Assembly (NCBI GenBank): GCA_024734555.1
Contig: JANPWX010000064.1
Span: forward strand, 1 to 64,000
Length of the DNA stretch: 64,000 nt
Direction of reading: 5' to 3'
DNA from: Trochalopteron elliotii
Lineage: Eukaryota; Chordata; Aves; Passeriformes; Leiothrichidae
Shown piece after piece: positions 26,986-40,603 of this stretch. How positions within the stretch are numbered: the stretch's first letter is position 1; each line of letters starts with the position of its first letter. The position numbers and the translations under genes were made by a program. Under the pieces are notes generated by a model. The model searched no databases, was not told the origin of the DNA, and saw nothing but the letters and a program-made list of their open reading frames with translations.

Positions 26986-29180
26986 ATCAAAGGCTTCTGA
27001 CCAGATGTTTGGAAATAGTCTGTCATGCACTTTGCTATGAGGAACAACTGTAGCATTCCCATCTGGTCCATTTAAAATATGGCATTTAAATTATATTCCC
27101 TTTTAATCCTTGTTCTTTTGATTGTGTATCACCACAATCAAGAAGGGAAAAGAAGAGCAGGAAAGGTGTTAAAACACATATCTTCTTTGTGTACCCCTAT
27201 TTAATCTCAAGGTTGTTTCTGGCATTTTAAGTCATGAGTCACATCTTGATCAGCATACAGATATGGGATTTGACTAAAGTTTATTGCTATTAATAGGAAG
27301 TGACTGCAGTCACTGTTTTTACCAGGAGAGCAGCTGCTAGAGAAGCTATCCATTCACAGGGAGCCAGCTAAGAGGAGCACTCCTCTCTCTATGTTTATTG
27401 TGACTTAGTATTCCCAGACCTTCTCTTGTCTCCTGGTCACTGCCAGTCTTTCTCAGTCATAGAATTAGGTAGGACTGGCACCAAAGTAAGACTTTTCCAA
27501 GTTCTTGAAGACCATAATTACAAGGGACACAGGATAATTATTTAAGGTGCTCTAAAATATATTATTCAGACAAGTGGGCTAAAAGCAAGCTCTGCAACTG
27601 AATCTGACTCAGCATTAGGAATGCTTCTTAACACCAACTGTAGGGTTATCTTTTAGGAAATTGCTGCAGCCTTATTCTCCAAAGTAATTTAAAATAAGCT
27701 AAGATAAACTACTTGAAAAATATTCTATAGACAACAATCCTACTTGGCCAGAAACTATGCTCAATTTTTTTTTTTCTGTCTGTTTAATCATAATATTTTG
27801 AAATCTGGGCATACATACTATTTGAAATATGAAACTTATTAAAGAACTTAAAGATAGATATTTAGGTTAATGGCTTAAGTCTTTGAATGCTATCACGGAA
27901 GTGTTAAAGAGGTGGAAGATGTGGATGAGAATGGCATGCACAGACAAATAGATACAATCTTCCTTGTGTACTTGTGGTCTCCTAATTGAAGAGTACCTGA
28001 AAGCTGAAAACCTGACACGCTTTTGCTTTTGGTGGTTGTGAACTGTGCCATCCATCTGCCATCCATTATTGCACTAGAAATATTAAAAGAATCTTCTAAA
28101 ATTTAAGGGAACAACACATGAAAATAACATGTTGCTGTACTGGCAATCCTAGCATAGTATTTACACTGGAATTTATTAGTGTCAGCACTTTCTCATTCAT
28201 TTCCATGATCTACTTTAGAAACTGCTCTCACCAATGCTACAGCACAGAAATTTGTGTTCTATTGTGTGGGAAATATTGGTTGCTACAAAGCTTTTTCAGT
28301 TGTTTGCATGAAATCATATAAAACAATTGCTCTTTAGTCTGGGTGTCATTTCTCAGCCGTGATAAGTACTTGTATTATACATACATGCATTGCTTGGCTT
28401 TACACTTGTAAGATTTTTTTTCAGTTACTACAATTTCATCAACTTATTTAAATATGCCAATACTGTAACACTATTATGGCTGACTAATAGATTTAGGCTT
28501 TTTAATTCAGCAACTGGTTTGTTCCTGCAATAGGCACAATAAATAATTTAATGAACATCAGGAGTCTAACTGAACTTCGTAGAATTCTTCATGTGTAAAA
28601 CTATCCTTGAATGTTAATTTTTACAGGACCAGATGCTCTTTCAGATTGCTGGTTAAGGACCTTTAGAAAAATAGAAGTACATTGCTAAATGAACTCCTGT
28701 ATGTTCAATGATTCTTTTGTTTAGGAAGATATCTATTTTGCAAATTAAATCAGGCTGTAAATGACAATTTCAATACTCTCTCCTGTCCACCATTCAGGTA
28801 CTATAGGTCATAAATGTTCAGTTGGAAAAAAAAATTGTTCCATTACATTCACCTTGACTTTGCTAAATGTTAGTCTTCAAAAGATGTTTAAAGTTAGTGC
28901 AACATTAGCTGAGAGTACTGGAGTCATGTTTAATCATTGCAATGACTACCAGTGTCATTTGAGCTGTTTATTCTGATTATGAACTTTAAGCTGTGATCCA
29001 GTCCCAGCACTGCAATTCTGAAAATGAAGCAAATTGTAGCAATGAAATTGAAGCTGCAGTGTAGGTCCAGAGAAACCATTGTCCATGGTATTTTTAATAT
29101 AAAATCTGGAGTATCTTCTCATCTAAAAAAGGTGTAAAAAAAGGTCCAAACAAATACTTTGAAAGTTAAATGAAGTCCCC

Positions 29181-29258
29181 GCCTTAGGGCAAAGAGAGGG
29201 TAAGACCTTTTAAACACCCTGCCTTAGGGCAAAGAGAGGGTAAGACCTTTTAAACACC
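29181..29258. repeat. 40-bp tandem duplication (two copies)
   Basis: A 40-bp unit beginning GCCTTAGGGCAAAGAG and ending TTTTAAACACC is repeated head-to-tail, at 29181-29220 and 29221-29258, with no internal mismatch. Perfect identity suggests a recent duplication, or an assembly artefact. Confidence 0.9.
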
Positions 29259-32200
29259 GTGGGAGAATGTTAGAAGTGGCTATCTGATCCCTAGACCTTC
29301 AGTGACACACACAAGAAGTATTAGTTGACATGCCAAAACATAATAGGGGGTTTGGTTTTCCACTCTCCTCCTGATTCGTGAAACCAGCTGATACTCTAAC
29401 ACTAAACCTGAGGATTTATTATTGCTGGTCACTAACTGTAGTCCTAAAGGGCACTGGGCTACACAAATGAATGTGAGCTGAGCAAAACTGGCAGGTTTTT
29501 CTTACCTTGCACTTAGGTGCACCAAGTGAATTGGCATTTACATTTTGTTTTGATGCACAATTGTTGTCCCTGCAATAACATTCATAGATGCTGGGTGATA
29601 AATATGCTAGGCTGAAACATTTCATGCTATGGTAGAGGGCTGGGGAGTTTTTCAGTCTCCGCAGCTACCCTAGTAAACTTGAACCAATGTCTCCTAGGTT
29701 TTTTCCATGTCTTCTTGATAGAAATATTGATACCTATCACACAGCTGCCTTCTTTCTGTGTGGCAGTAAACACATGAAAAAAGGAAAAAAAAAAAGTTAG
29801 AAAAGTCTCTTGTCATGACAACACCTGGTATTTTCATCCTATTGAGATACTGAATTTACAATCACTTTCCAAGATTTAGACCATAGTTGCCCTCTCTTAA
29901 GAACAACTGTCTAAGGGTTTTTTTTATGGTCACCCTTTCTGTTCTCCTCCCCAGGAGAGGTGTCTGTAACATAGTCTCACCTGACTGCCATCTATCTCTC
30001 TACAGTCTATCTAAGGCACTTAGCACCTTCTTGCATACGTGCCTCAACACACTGCAGGCAGCCTCTTGGAAAATACTCTCTTCTGACATGCCAGGAAGAG
30101 ACTGCTCCTTCTCTATTTTTCCCATGTGAGATTCAGAAAAAGACCAGAGGCAACATAGGTTAATGTTTTCCTCCTCTCAGATTTACCCAAAATAGGCACA
30201 TTTTGAAAGTTTCTCTCCTCCAAGATTTTAAAGCAGTGGGAAAAAGAAACAAGAGAAGAACAAAGGGACACTATCCCCAGCTCCTTTCTACAAAACAATT
30301 TTGATATTTGATCATGCTTCTTCCAGAGAAAATAGTGACTTATGAAGCATATCCTCTGACATTAGGCCAAGCCTAGCCCTAGAAAACAACTGCTCACGCA
30401 CCTTTTCCTCTTTTTCAACAGCTTTGGCCCTGGAGATAGATATCCAAATAAAAAAGTCCTGCATTACTAATTCAAAGTCGATCTCTCAATAGACTTTCTA
30501 ACACTACCCTGGAGAATCTTTTTGGAAGAGGTTCTCTGTTCGTAAAATACTTAGCCCATTCTTTGTAAGGACTCAATGGATTTTCTGATCAATCCACATG
30601 CAAAACAGCTGTATAACACTTCTGAACAGGTACTGCTTCAACATTATTACATGGATGCCACAATAAGGTACAACGGTCATGACAGAGCTATGAAAGGATC
30701 TGAAAAAAAGTGGCAGTGTTCCTGTTTATAATTGCTATAGCTTAATTTGAGGTATAACTGACGTATTATGCAATGGGCGCTTCTGCAATCTTCATACCTA
30801 TAGTCATGAGATGTGGGGACAGACAGTGCTCTATTAGAGGTTTGAGCCTGGCACCAAACTGCTATTGGGCTCTTGGTTCAGACTGGATGGCACTAAAATC
30901 TTCAAATGGACAGATATACATCTATATTAAAAAAAAAAAATTGTATTAATGTTTTTCCATTAAAACTCAAGGTCTTTTTTAATGAGCTAGAAAATAAAGA
31001 CTAATTTCTTGGGACTTTGTTTGCTTTGAGGCAATGATTATTCTCATCCCAAGTCAGGCCAATGCATTTTGTTCTGTGCCACCCATGTCCCTGCTTCAAT
31101 CATAAACTAAGACTGAAAAATGAAAATAATAGTAATTGGAAAATATAATCCCCTGGATAACACCAACCCAATAATCTTAATAAAAATAGATTTATTACAA
31201 ACATTGTCTGAATCCTAGTGGGAATTATCTTTGCAGAAAAAATGCTTAAATTCCCTTACAGCTGCTCTCTTGATCAATTGTCCCCCTTGATACTATTAAT
31301 CATAATATCATATATTGCTTATTCTGAGCATCTTTTTCAACTTCACTTTCCAAACTTCTTTTCTAATTTCTCCTTGTGTAGAAGTTACTGACATTCCTTA
31401 ATTGTTCTTTTCAGGCTCACCTGCTTTCCTCTTCTGGTACCAGCCCCATTTCTTAGGTGAGAAGACAAAAACTAAGGGGTATTTCCTCAAGGTGGAGAAA
31501 TACCAGAGGTTTATATTGTCTTCCTCAAATTTCAAACATTTAAGTAGAGCTTCTTTGTGGCTCTGTTTTCATTCAAAATGCTTGTGAAGTTTGTGTGACT
31601 GACTCTCCTGGAAGTAAAGTCTTCTGTTCCCAGGGTAGTTTCCAAACAGCAGCCACAATGCCAGCCTCCTTTGCCATGCCAGCCTGCAAATGCCCTCACC
31701 TACTGCTCGAATAATGAGTGCACCACGCCCTCTCCTGCCTCTGTCCTCTGTTTCCTGGCTATCAACAAGGAAGCTAATTAGTGTCAGTCCAATTTGTTGG
31801 GTGACACCTATTCACTAAGAACTAGGTTGAGCCTTCCCTAACACTGCTGGTAGTTGAAGGTCATATAAGAAAATCAATCTTGCCTAGATTCATAATCGGG
31901 GCTCCTATTTTACACACAGCTTCATTTTAATAGGATCAGTTATAATGGCAATATTTTAAAATATTATTCAGTTATTTTTTAGTGTTCACACAAGTCTTCA
32001 TTTATGGAAGTTGATTTTGTCTGCAGTTTTTGCTTCTGAATATTTTCCTTTGTGGTCTCAATCAGTTTTGAATCTAACATAATTTTAAATTATGATTTCC
32101 TGCATTGTTTACATTAATTTATTTTTCTGTGGTTCTTCTATTTTTTTTTTAAATATCTCCTGAAAGAAAGTATTCGTATAAACAGCAGGCCATGATACTG

Positions 32201-35200
32201 CCACACATGACATATAGTAACAGTGTTATGGTACAGGCATGTATACCATGACATTTCCACAAAGAGGGATCATTTCAGGCCAAAATGATTTTAGGTGGGA
32301 ATTGGATACATTTCGGGTAAATCCACCTGAGAAGTCAAAATTCAGGAGTGTGCATTAGGAGCACAGAAGTGAGGAATGGTGCTGGCTGAGCTTCAGTTGT
32401 CTTCTGTTTTGTTGTCAGCGTGGACAGCAATTCTCCACATCACCCTCACACTGCTCTGTGCAGGTTTGGTCGGTCTTTAATTAGTGTGGCTGTTGGCTTC
32501 TGCTATACTTAAGGTCTAGTTCCCAGGACTCTGGCTTGGGTTTTGGAAAGAGGCAGTTATTTCAGCCTGAGGATGCAGCCACTGTCCAGGCACACAGCTC
32601 TGCCACCTCCCCAGCTCTGCTCCCCAACACCTCCGTGAACTTCAGTGCAACCCCATCAAATTCCAACACAGCTCTGACACTCCTACCTCATATTAAGATC
32701 ATTCTTTTATAATAGTATGTAAAAGCCTGAAAACGACCTAGAGCACTTCCCTAAAAAGCGTTTTAGATGAATACCTAGTTTCCTTGCAACTCGCTTTCAG
32801 AGCCACTTTAGAGCTTTTTCCAGCTTCCCCGGACTAATGGGTTTGGTAGTTCAGAACTCACACAGGCTGCTCACACTGACTGCCCTTTGCCAGTTGCTAT
32901 CTTTGCCCTGCTACTCACTTTGTCCTCTCCTCTAAGCCCTGGGAAGACCCTTCCCTCTGCTGATTTTATGCCCTCAGTACATCTGCCTTCTTGGACAGCC
33001 CTAATTCTGGGTCCAGTTGTTTAGCTCTCTCTAGCATCTAATATTAGAATTTTATTTCATTTTCTTTTATCCCTATGTCTTGTCTTAAAAAAACCCAAAA
33101 CAACAGAGGACTGTTTAATGTTCTTAGGCAGTAATGTCAATTTTCTTGCATTTTCTTTATATATATCACAGTTTATTGCAACACCTCCTCCTGTACAGTG
33201 CACATCTTTTTTTTTATGCACCCTAATCTTCATACACTACAAATCTTGTTTGAATTATTGAAATTCTTTAGCAATTACAGCAATAACCTATTTAGATGAT
33301 TTCTAAGAAAAAAATATTCCCTTGATTTCTGACAAATTCTTATCAATACCTTTATATACAAGTTGCTATAAAGATTAGCTATTCCTATCTAATTGTTTCT
33401 TGGAGTTTAAGACTGTCTCAGCAGGAGTTGCTGAGGGATGAAACTTCTAATGATGATTTAAAGCAGTGAAGTGTGTAGGCTGAAACTGAAATAATTATTG
33501 CTGTAATCCTCTAAGCACTCCACGTTCCTCAAGAGAAAATACTTTGTTCAGAACAGACCCTGAACAACAAAATGCGAAGAAAGTAAAATAATAAAAAAAA
33601 CCTTCAACCCTTGAAGCAGGATGATAATTTAGAAATAGAATCAGTAAAATGTGAAGATGTTCTCAACAACTGCTCACAAATGCATCAGACATCACAATTA
33701 AAAGGAAATAATAATTATGGCCCCATTCTAAAGTATGGAATATTCTATTCCATTCAATAAGTCATGAACACTTTAAAACCATCAGTGTAATCTACAAACC
33801 TATATTTACAACATTAAACTGGATGTTCTGCCTTTTCAATAACTGTCATCTCATCTCTATTATTTTCACCTCAGACTCTAATTGTTTCTTTTATAGGAGC
33901 TAACCTACCAGTGTCCTTGGCAGTACAGTTTATGGCTCATGCATTTACTGTAATTGTTTGGGCAATTTGCCACACGGTATAACAATCTTCACATCACAAT
34001 CAGTTTTTATAATAAACAGCATTAGTTATGAAAAATACAAGTGATGCATGATTCTTATGGTTGATAAAGGGCACTGAAGATGCCCTTTACAAAAAGAAAG
34101 GCTGAAACCTTGAACTACATGAGAAAAATACTGATGTCACAATAGAGCTAATTAATTTGATGGTACAAACAAGAGGGGGAAAGGGCCTTGCATTCATTAG
34201 TGTCAATTCCAAATGAGAGCATACTGTTCATAAAAATAATATTCTGCCTTCATTTAGACGAAATATGCAGGTAAACAAATAAGAAGCACCAGGTCTGGCA
34301 ATAACAGTGATTTTGCTCCTTAGCTTTATCAAGGCTCTTTCTTTTCTACAGACACAGGTAGCTCAAAGCCTGGACAGATACAGCTTGAAGGTAGAAGTCT
34401 GGAGGAGGCCAGATCCTGTTTCCCACCAAGTGGTTTGCTCCAGTGAGGCCAGTACTGCCAGGCACTGCTGTGCACTGGAGCCTCTACTGCTGGGAAGCTG
34501 AACATGCACTTTATGGCTTCTCTCCATAACACACAGGTGGTGGCACATAAAAGTGCCACTGCATGTGTCTCTGCTGCAGATGTTTTGTGGCCTCCCAGTT
34601 TTCAAGAGTCCTGAAATAGGAGGCCAAGCACTGATCAGTGGAGAGGCCACACCTCCAGCAAGGAGTCTTCCATGTTAGAACTTTTCCAGAGGAGAAATAA
34701 TATATTTGCCCTCTTATGCCAGTGCACAGATAGGTAACTCTCAGCCTCCTTGTCATCTCCACACCACATCATGTTGTTGCAGCACAGTGAGGCAAAGCCC
34801 CAGGATGCACAAAGGTGGCCTCAAGCCAGGGCTGTACCTCCTCTTCCTGAGCTCACCTGGGAATTCCCTGGCAGCACCAGGGCTTGAGACTAACAACTGC
34901 ATGTGATAATAAATTGTGGAGTTGTATTCTTAAATTATAACTTCAGATTCTGAGAACACAGGTATCAATTTAAATCAGTAGGGAGACTCACCCCTGTAGT
35001 GAGTTTTGAACTGAGCTATATGGAGACAAGGAACGAGTTTGTCTTTACTCATTAAATATTTAGTTTATATATTCAGTCAGTGACATAGAGTAAAATTAAC
35101 TATGGAGACACCATCACAAAAGGAGTCAAAGTCTACACTTTGAAGGTGCCCATCAGGATCCTCGGTGGCTCCTGAAACAGAATGAAGCTTATGTTTTGCT

Positions 35201-37129
35201 TTGCTTTATGACTTGTTTTTTGGTTTCGTTTTGTTGTTTCTTTTTTTTTTAATAGTGCCAAGGTTTTTTCCCTTCTTGCGTTTTCCTTTCAGTGTGAATT
35301 GGTTTCAGAAATATTTTCTCCCTTGTCCAACTGATATTTTTAGGACCAATACAAATGGAGGAATATTTTAAAGCAAGCCAACTGTTATGGGTGTCATGTT
35401 AGTAAAAAAAGTCTTGAAATCTTATTCTTCTGAACCTTACAAACAATTGAATAGAACTTTAAAACTCTGCTTAGAACTTTACATATACAAAAATCTTCCT
35501 TAATCCTTTCCAAAATTCCTTCTTCCTGAGAAATTCATTCTTGTGGCATGTTTGTGGATCTCAAATGGTACTGCATACAATACTACTGAATTTTAGAATT
35601 ACATGTGGAAAACCTTTTCTCTAGTTTCTCATTCAGGTCTTCAAGACATCTTGCAGGCTTTCTGCTTTTGATGTGTACATAAACGTTTTAAAATAATTTT
35701 TGTTGTTGCTTGTTTAAATGCAGATATTTCCTTCTCTGTTTCCTTCTGAAATTACATCTGCTGCTAATGATACAAAAATAACCAAACTAAGCTGCCTGCC
35801 CTTGCTTCCCCATATTCCCTTTCCCAGCTCCATGGGGTTACAGTTCTGTGCAGGATTGCCTGTTTGGCTCCAGTGACAGCTCAAACATGAGTACTTAACT
35901 GCACTAATTTACTTTTTGCTCTTCTGCTTCTCAGTAAAACACTGCTGACACATATAACTACTGCATTTCAGGGATCTCACATGTTGTTTACATCCCAGTG
36001 GCATCATTCTTCAGCAAGGCTGGCTATTTTTGGCACTAGATCCAAAAGCACTTGTTATATTGAAGGCTGCTGCTGTACGAGGTTACTCTTAGGCTTAGAA
36101 ATCTGTCCTGAAATTAAAATATAACTATGGTTTGGTTAGCAACTTCAGTCTTGCCAGCTCTTTTCATGAGGATATTTTAGCTTCACCTTAACTTTAACTT
36201 CAATACATTCAATTCTACCTTCAGGGTAGAATTTTGATTTGGTTTGATTTTGAATCTACAGTAAAAATCAGAAGCATGAAAGAATACACAAAACTTAAGA
36301 CTATTTTTAAATAAAATAGTGTTAAAAACTTTTTTCCCTTTTACATATTTTAACTAAATATTTGAGAAATACATTCTTTGAATACTGTAACAACCTCAGA
36401 CCTCCCTGAATTTCAGACTAAATAATATTATCCCACATTTTCTTTAAATATGAGATAGTATAAAATTGATCAGGTTGCATTAATTTCAGAGTTTTTCAGG
36501 TACATTTTCATCTTTCCATACTCTGTAATGAAACAATTTTACCCTTTTTTCACAGTTTGAAAAATAAATATCATATGATTTAAATAGTAAGATCTAGCAT
36601 AAGTGGATATAGCACAAAACAAAGTAAATGGTACCATGAGTTATACAAACATACAGACACTACTTTAGGCAAATATTGGTGTGTTAATTAAAATCATGGC
36701 AAGCTATGATAAACCCCACCCACTGTTGGTTACTCCTGGCTATAGTCCCAAACCTATTTCAGGCCAGACCAAAGCACCTCCTGTTCCATAGTGAAAACTG
36801 CAAGCATAGCTATCAGGGCATATAGCTGCACAGGAGCATTTGAAATAGGGCTGGATTGGGACCATGGGACCATGAAGTCTTATTCTCTTGTGAAATGTGT
36901 TGCATAATCTCATTCAGAAAAATATATTCATGTTTCCATACTGAGACCAAGAAGGTCACAGGTTTCTTGCATCTGATACTTGAACTGATAAATTCCAGGA
37001 TATATTTTCTAATGCTTACAGATCTTCTTTTAAGTTTTCACATCAATTTTTTTGTGAACTCTTTATATTAATGCATTAACAGTCTTGCTGCTTTTTTTGT
37101 CTTTTGAGGATTTATCCCTTTGCTATATC

Positions 37130-38200
37130 AATAGAGGGCATTTATTCCTCCTCTCAGACTTTATTTTGTTGTGCTGAAAATAGAACTACTCAATCTGTCT
37201 CCTTGGCTAATATAGATTTTTCATCCTGTCAGTCTTGCCTTAGTCCTCTTCTGAACATGTTTCAGTTTGAATCGATGTTTCTTGGACATTGTAGACAGAT
37301 TTTCTAGAGGAGTTCTTATTGGTACCTGGTTCCACAACATGAATATTTCTTGGAAATCTTTCATAACTGGGACTACCTTCCCTGAGACATTACTGCTGAA
37401 CTTGGTTTGCCTTTATATCACAGTGTCTATCTCATCTCACACCAGTGGCTTGGAAATGGTTTCTGGCAAAAAACCCCACAATTTTTCTTGTTCACCTCTT
37501 TCTTCCAACTTCTGAGGCCTAGTTTTGTGGAAGAAACTCTTTCTAGTCCCTAAATGTATAACCTGACACTTTATAATTTTGAATTTCATCCCTTATCTAT
37601 TATTCTGATCCTCCAGGCCACCGATTTCTTTCAATGCTCCTCTGCGTTGGTGATGTCTCCCAACTTCCTCTCTGCCACAGATTTAATTTAACTTTGACTT
37701 CTTGTGCTTTGGTCTGTAATAACATGACTGAGTAAGCCTGATTGCATGGCTTGTCCTCTCCAATTCCCCAGCGACACCTGCTAGCTCCACAGCCCAGCTC
37801 CTGGGACCCTGCTTGGCACTGAGCCCCTCTCCCACCGCCCAGCTCCTATGCTCATCTCCCTCTCCTCCCGTTTAATTAATAAATTTCCCATGTGGCTGCA
37901 CAACAAATGCTTTAATGAAGTCCAGATAACTGATTTTTAGACAAGGGAAATACAGTAATCTTATCAAAGACAGATATTATCAGGTGAGTCTGGCATTTTT
38001 ATGCCATTTTCCATTTATCTACATTTCTTCTTTCATTTTTGTTTTAAGTCTATTGTGAAAAATTTTTGAAGACACCTGGGCCTGTAGTTGCCTTGACACT
38101 ATTTCTCTTCTTTTACCTAAATATAGCTTCTATTTTTTCTGCTCTTCTGATACTGTTACAGTATAAGACCCCTTGAATATCTGAATAGCAAAGGTCTTAA
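37130..38200 (-). mobile_element. Ancient CR1-like LINE remnant (reverse-transcriptase region)
   Basis: Read on the minus strand, the segment retains CR1 ORF2 landmarks in the right order. A GNYRP-like stretch at about 38078-38093 is followed by YLDFIKAF at 37905-37928 (RT motif A, normally LDFSKAFD). About 240 bases further on, at 37660-37685, is a badly decayed counterpart of the FADD/TKLGG motif. The spacing matches intact CR1 elements. Several substitutions and indels break the frame. The lower-coordinate part (37130-37640) resembles the region after the RT. Boundaries are approximate, and related sequence may continue to about 38750. It is much older than the copy at 58966-61230. Confidence 0.6.
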
Positions 38201-40577
38201 ACCAGTATGTGTTTTCTTCTGTTGGGTCTCTCATATTTGGGTTGGAGATGATCTGCTTCTCTTACTCGGACTGTATTTAAACAACAAGTTCTGCTCCCAG
38301 AGTGGATGAAATAATACAATTTTCTATATTACAGTTCCTGTCTGTTATGCCCTGCAAGATTTCTCTTCCTATAAGACTCTGCCCCACCATTAACACTATG
38401 GTAGAAGAGTTTATGAGGAGTCTTTTGTTTTTGGGGTTATATATAGATTATCTGATGAAATCTCACTTCTAAAAAAATCTTATTTAACTTAAAAGGGCTA
38501 GTTCAAAAGCCTTGACATGTCTGAGTTTATTCCAACCCTTCATGAAGGCAAAGAAATATTGTCTATTGGCTCATTTTTTCTTGTCACTTAGACATTTTCT
38601 GTCTACTCTTCACATCTTTAGGGTTCAAGTTTAATGTTTCCTCTCTGGGATACCAATTCCACATAACTTTGGAACTTCTGAACTCCTTCATATAATATCA
38701 ATCACATTTTCAGTCCTCTCAGTCCTACTAACTAGCCCCTGAACTTCATATTTGTTTTTTCTAATGCAAAATTACAATGATAACACATTTTAAGTCCTGA
38801 CTTATTTTCATAACTCAATCCAAGTGAATGATAATTTCATCAAGAATAAATCATAGGAGCATAGTTTGGGGGTTTTAAACCTGGTAGAAGTTCTTAAGTT
38901 CCTGGTGTACTTTATGAAGATGTGCCCCATTCAGCTAAATGAGAAAAAGCAACAGAGCTTCTGCAGGTTTATGGCTACTTGCTCTGGAATGGAGTTGCAT
39001 AATCTGACATAATGGATTTTTTCTAGCTTGCATTGTTGTCAAAATACCTGGATCACTTAAAAATAAAACTAAATCCTTTTTAACAGAATACAAATGTTCT
39101 GTCTCTCATCATGTAGGCAAATTTAGACCACACTTCACAAGAAAGTGCAATAATTAATTTCTGAAACAAAAGCTTAATTAATATTCTAATTTAAAAATCT
39201 GCTCATGGAATTCTGAGCTAGGACCTTCACAGAGAAATATGGAGAAAAATCTTACAAGCTAGACAAACACCTTCTAATTTCCCCTGTTTGATTAAGGGGA
39301 TAATTTTTATTGGCTTTTGGGAAGTATTTCAGTCCTTAGGATATACAAATAGGTTTGAGATTTTTCTGTAGTTATAGGTACCTGTAGCCTCAAAATATCA
39401 TTTCTTCAACTGAAGTAGTGATTTAAATTACTATTGTTTTATGCTCCTTGTGATCCTCAAACACTGCAGTAGCAATATCCTCAATTTAATCCAATTTTAA
39501 ATTTCCCCTGAGAATAATTATATGAGGACGGATATTTCTGATTTTAAATGAAGTAAAATAACTGTTACATTGACATTCCCTGTACTCAGGTATTTGCAGG
39601 GCAGGTGTGCAAAAATAATGGGCTATAAACCAGAAATCTTTATAAAATTAAGTGCAATAGGAAAGAAATTATTCTACAAGCCCTGCAGTGTAGCTGTGAG
39701 GCTATGTTATCACTGTCATTTTTTACCTATGTTGCTGTTGTGAAAAGGAACCTGTAGACCAAGGCTCCCAATGCTACTAGAACAAAAGTTAAGGAAAAAT
39801 TCAGCTCTAATCACAGCAAAAGTAAAACTGAGGGGCTCAGATCACACATACACTGAGTGTTACAGTCCCAGACACTAAAACTCCATAATTATATTCCAGT
39901 TTGAATTTAGAGTTGAGAGTTAGATTTGAGAGTCATGCAGGTTTAGATAATGGCCAAAGATGTAGGTTCCCTTTATGGTCAGTCTCTTTCAGAGGTAAAG
40001 AAACGCCTTTGAAGGATGTCTCTCCATCTTACTCATGATTCCCATGTTAGAAGGAATGAATCTCCTTTTGGAAGTGATAATCTCTCACCACTGACAGTAG
40101 GGATAATATACAAGACTGCCTGAACACAGATGTTAGAACAATAAGGCTAGATAAGGCGGCACTATCCTGGCACATACCCATAATTATCCATTTTGAAGCA
40201 TCTCTATACCTGTGCATTGAAAGGTTTATAAAATAGGTACTCATCCTTAACATCCTTATTCAAACACTGTATTTATATTTTTATACTGAAAATTTCTTAA
40301 TCAAAAGAAAAAATATTCACTGCATAGGAAACACAGGAAACAAGGTAGAATTCAGTTACTTTTTTCTTCCAAGGTATGAAAATTAAGGTAAAGAGTAAGG
40401 ATCCTTCTTGCACATCCAGCTCCATTAGGAGTAGGCAAATCTGCCCTCCAGTTTTTCCCCAAATGTTCTGTATTCTGTAATCTGGGTATTTTTTTGCATG
40501 AATGATGTGCAGTGGGGTTTTTTATCACATGAGGGGGTGATAGAAGCTGAAAGTGGCACTGCTACTTGGATGCCACA

Positions 40578-40603
40578 GTGAACGCTAGCTGTGAACGCTA
40601 GCT
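40578..40603. repeat. 13-bp perfect tandem duplication
   Basis: GTGAACGCTAGCT occurs twice head-to-tail (40578-40590 and 40591-40603). It contains the palindromic GCTAGC-type core and is followed by AGCAG. Confidence 0.8.

Noticed and set aside
26389..27040. Long open frames on both strands (213 and 160 codons)
   Set aside because: They are sustained by the AAAC-type repeat; the translations are repetitive and no splice or domain evidence exists.
27457..27545. Possible CR1 tail ('catagaatta')
   Set aside because: Only a few bases match and the following sequence does not continue as CR1.
34307..34906. Cluster of overlapping open frames in intron 1
   Set aside because: A slightly GC-richer patch yields frames on both strands, but none has protein-like conservation signals that I can recognise.
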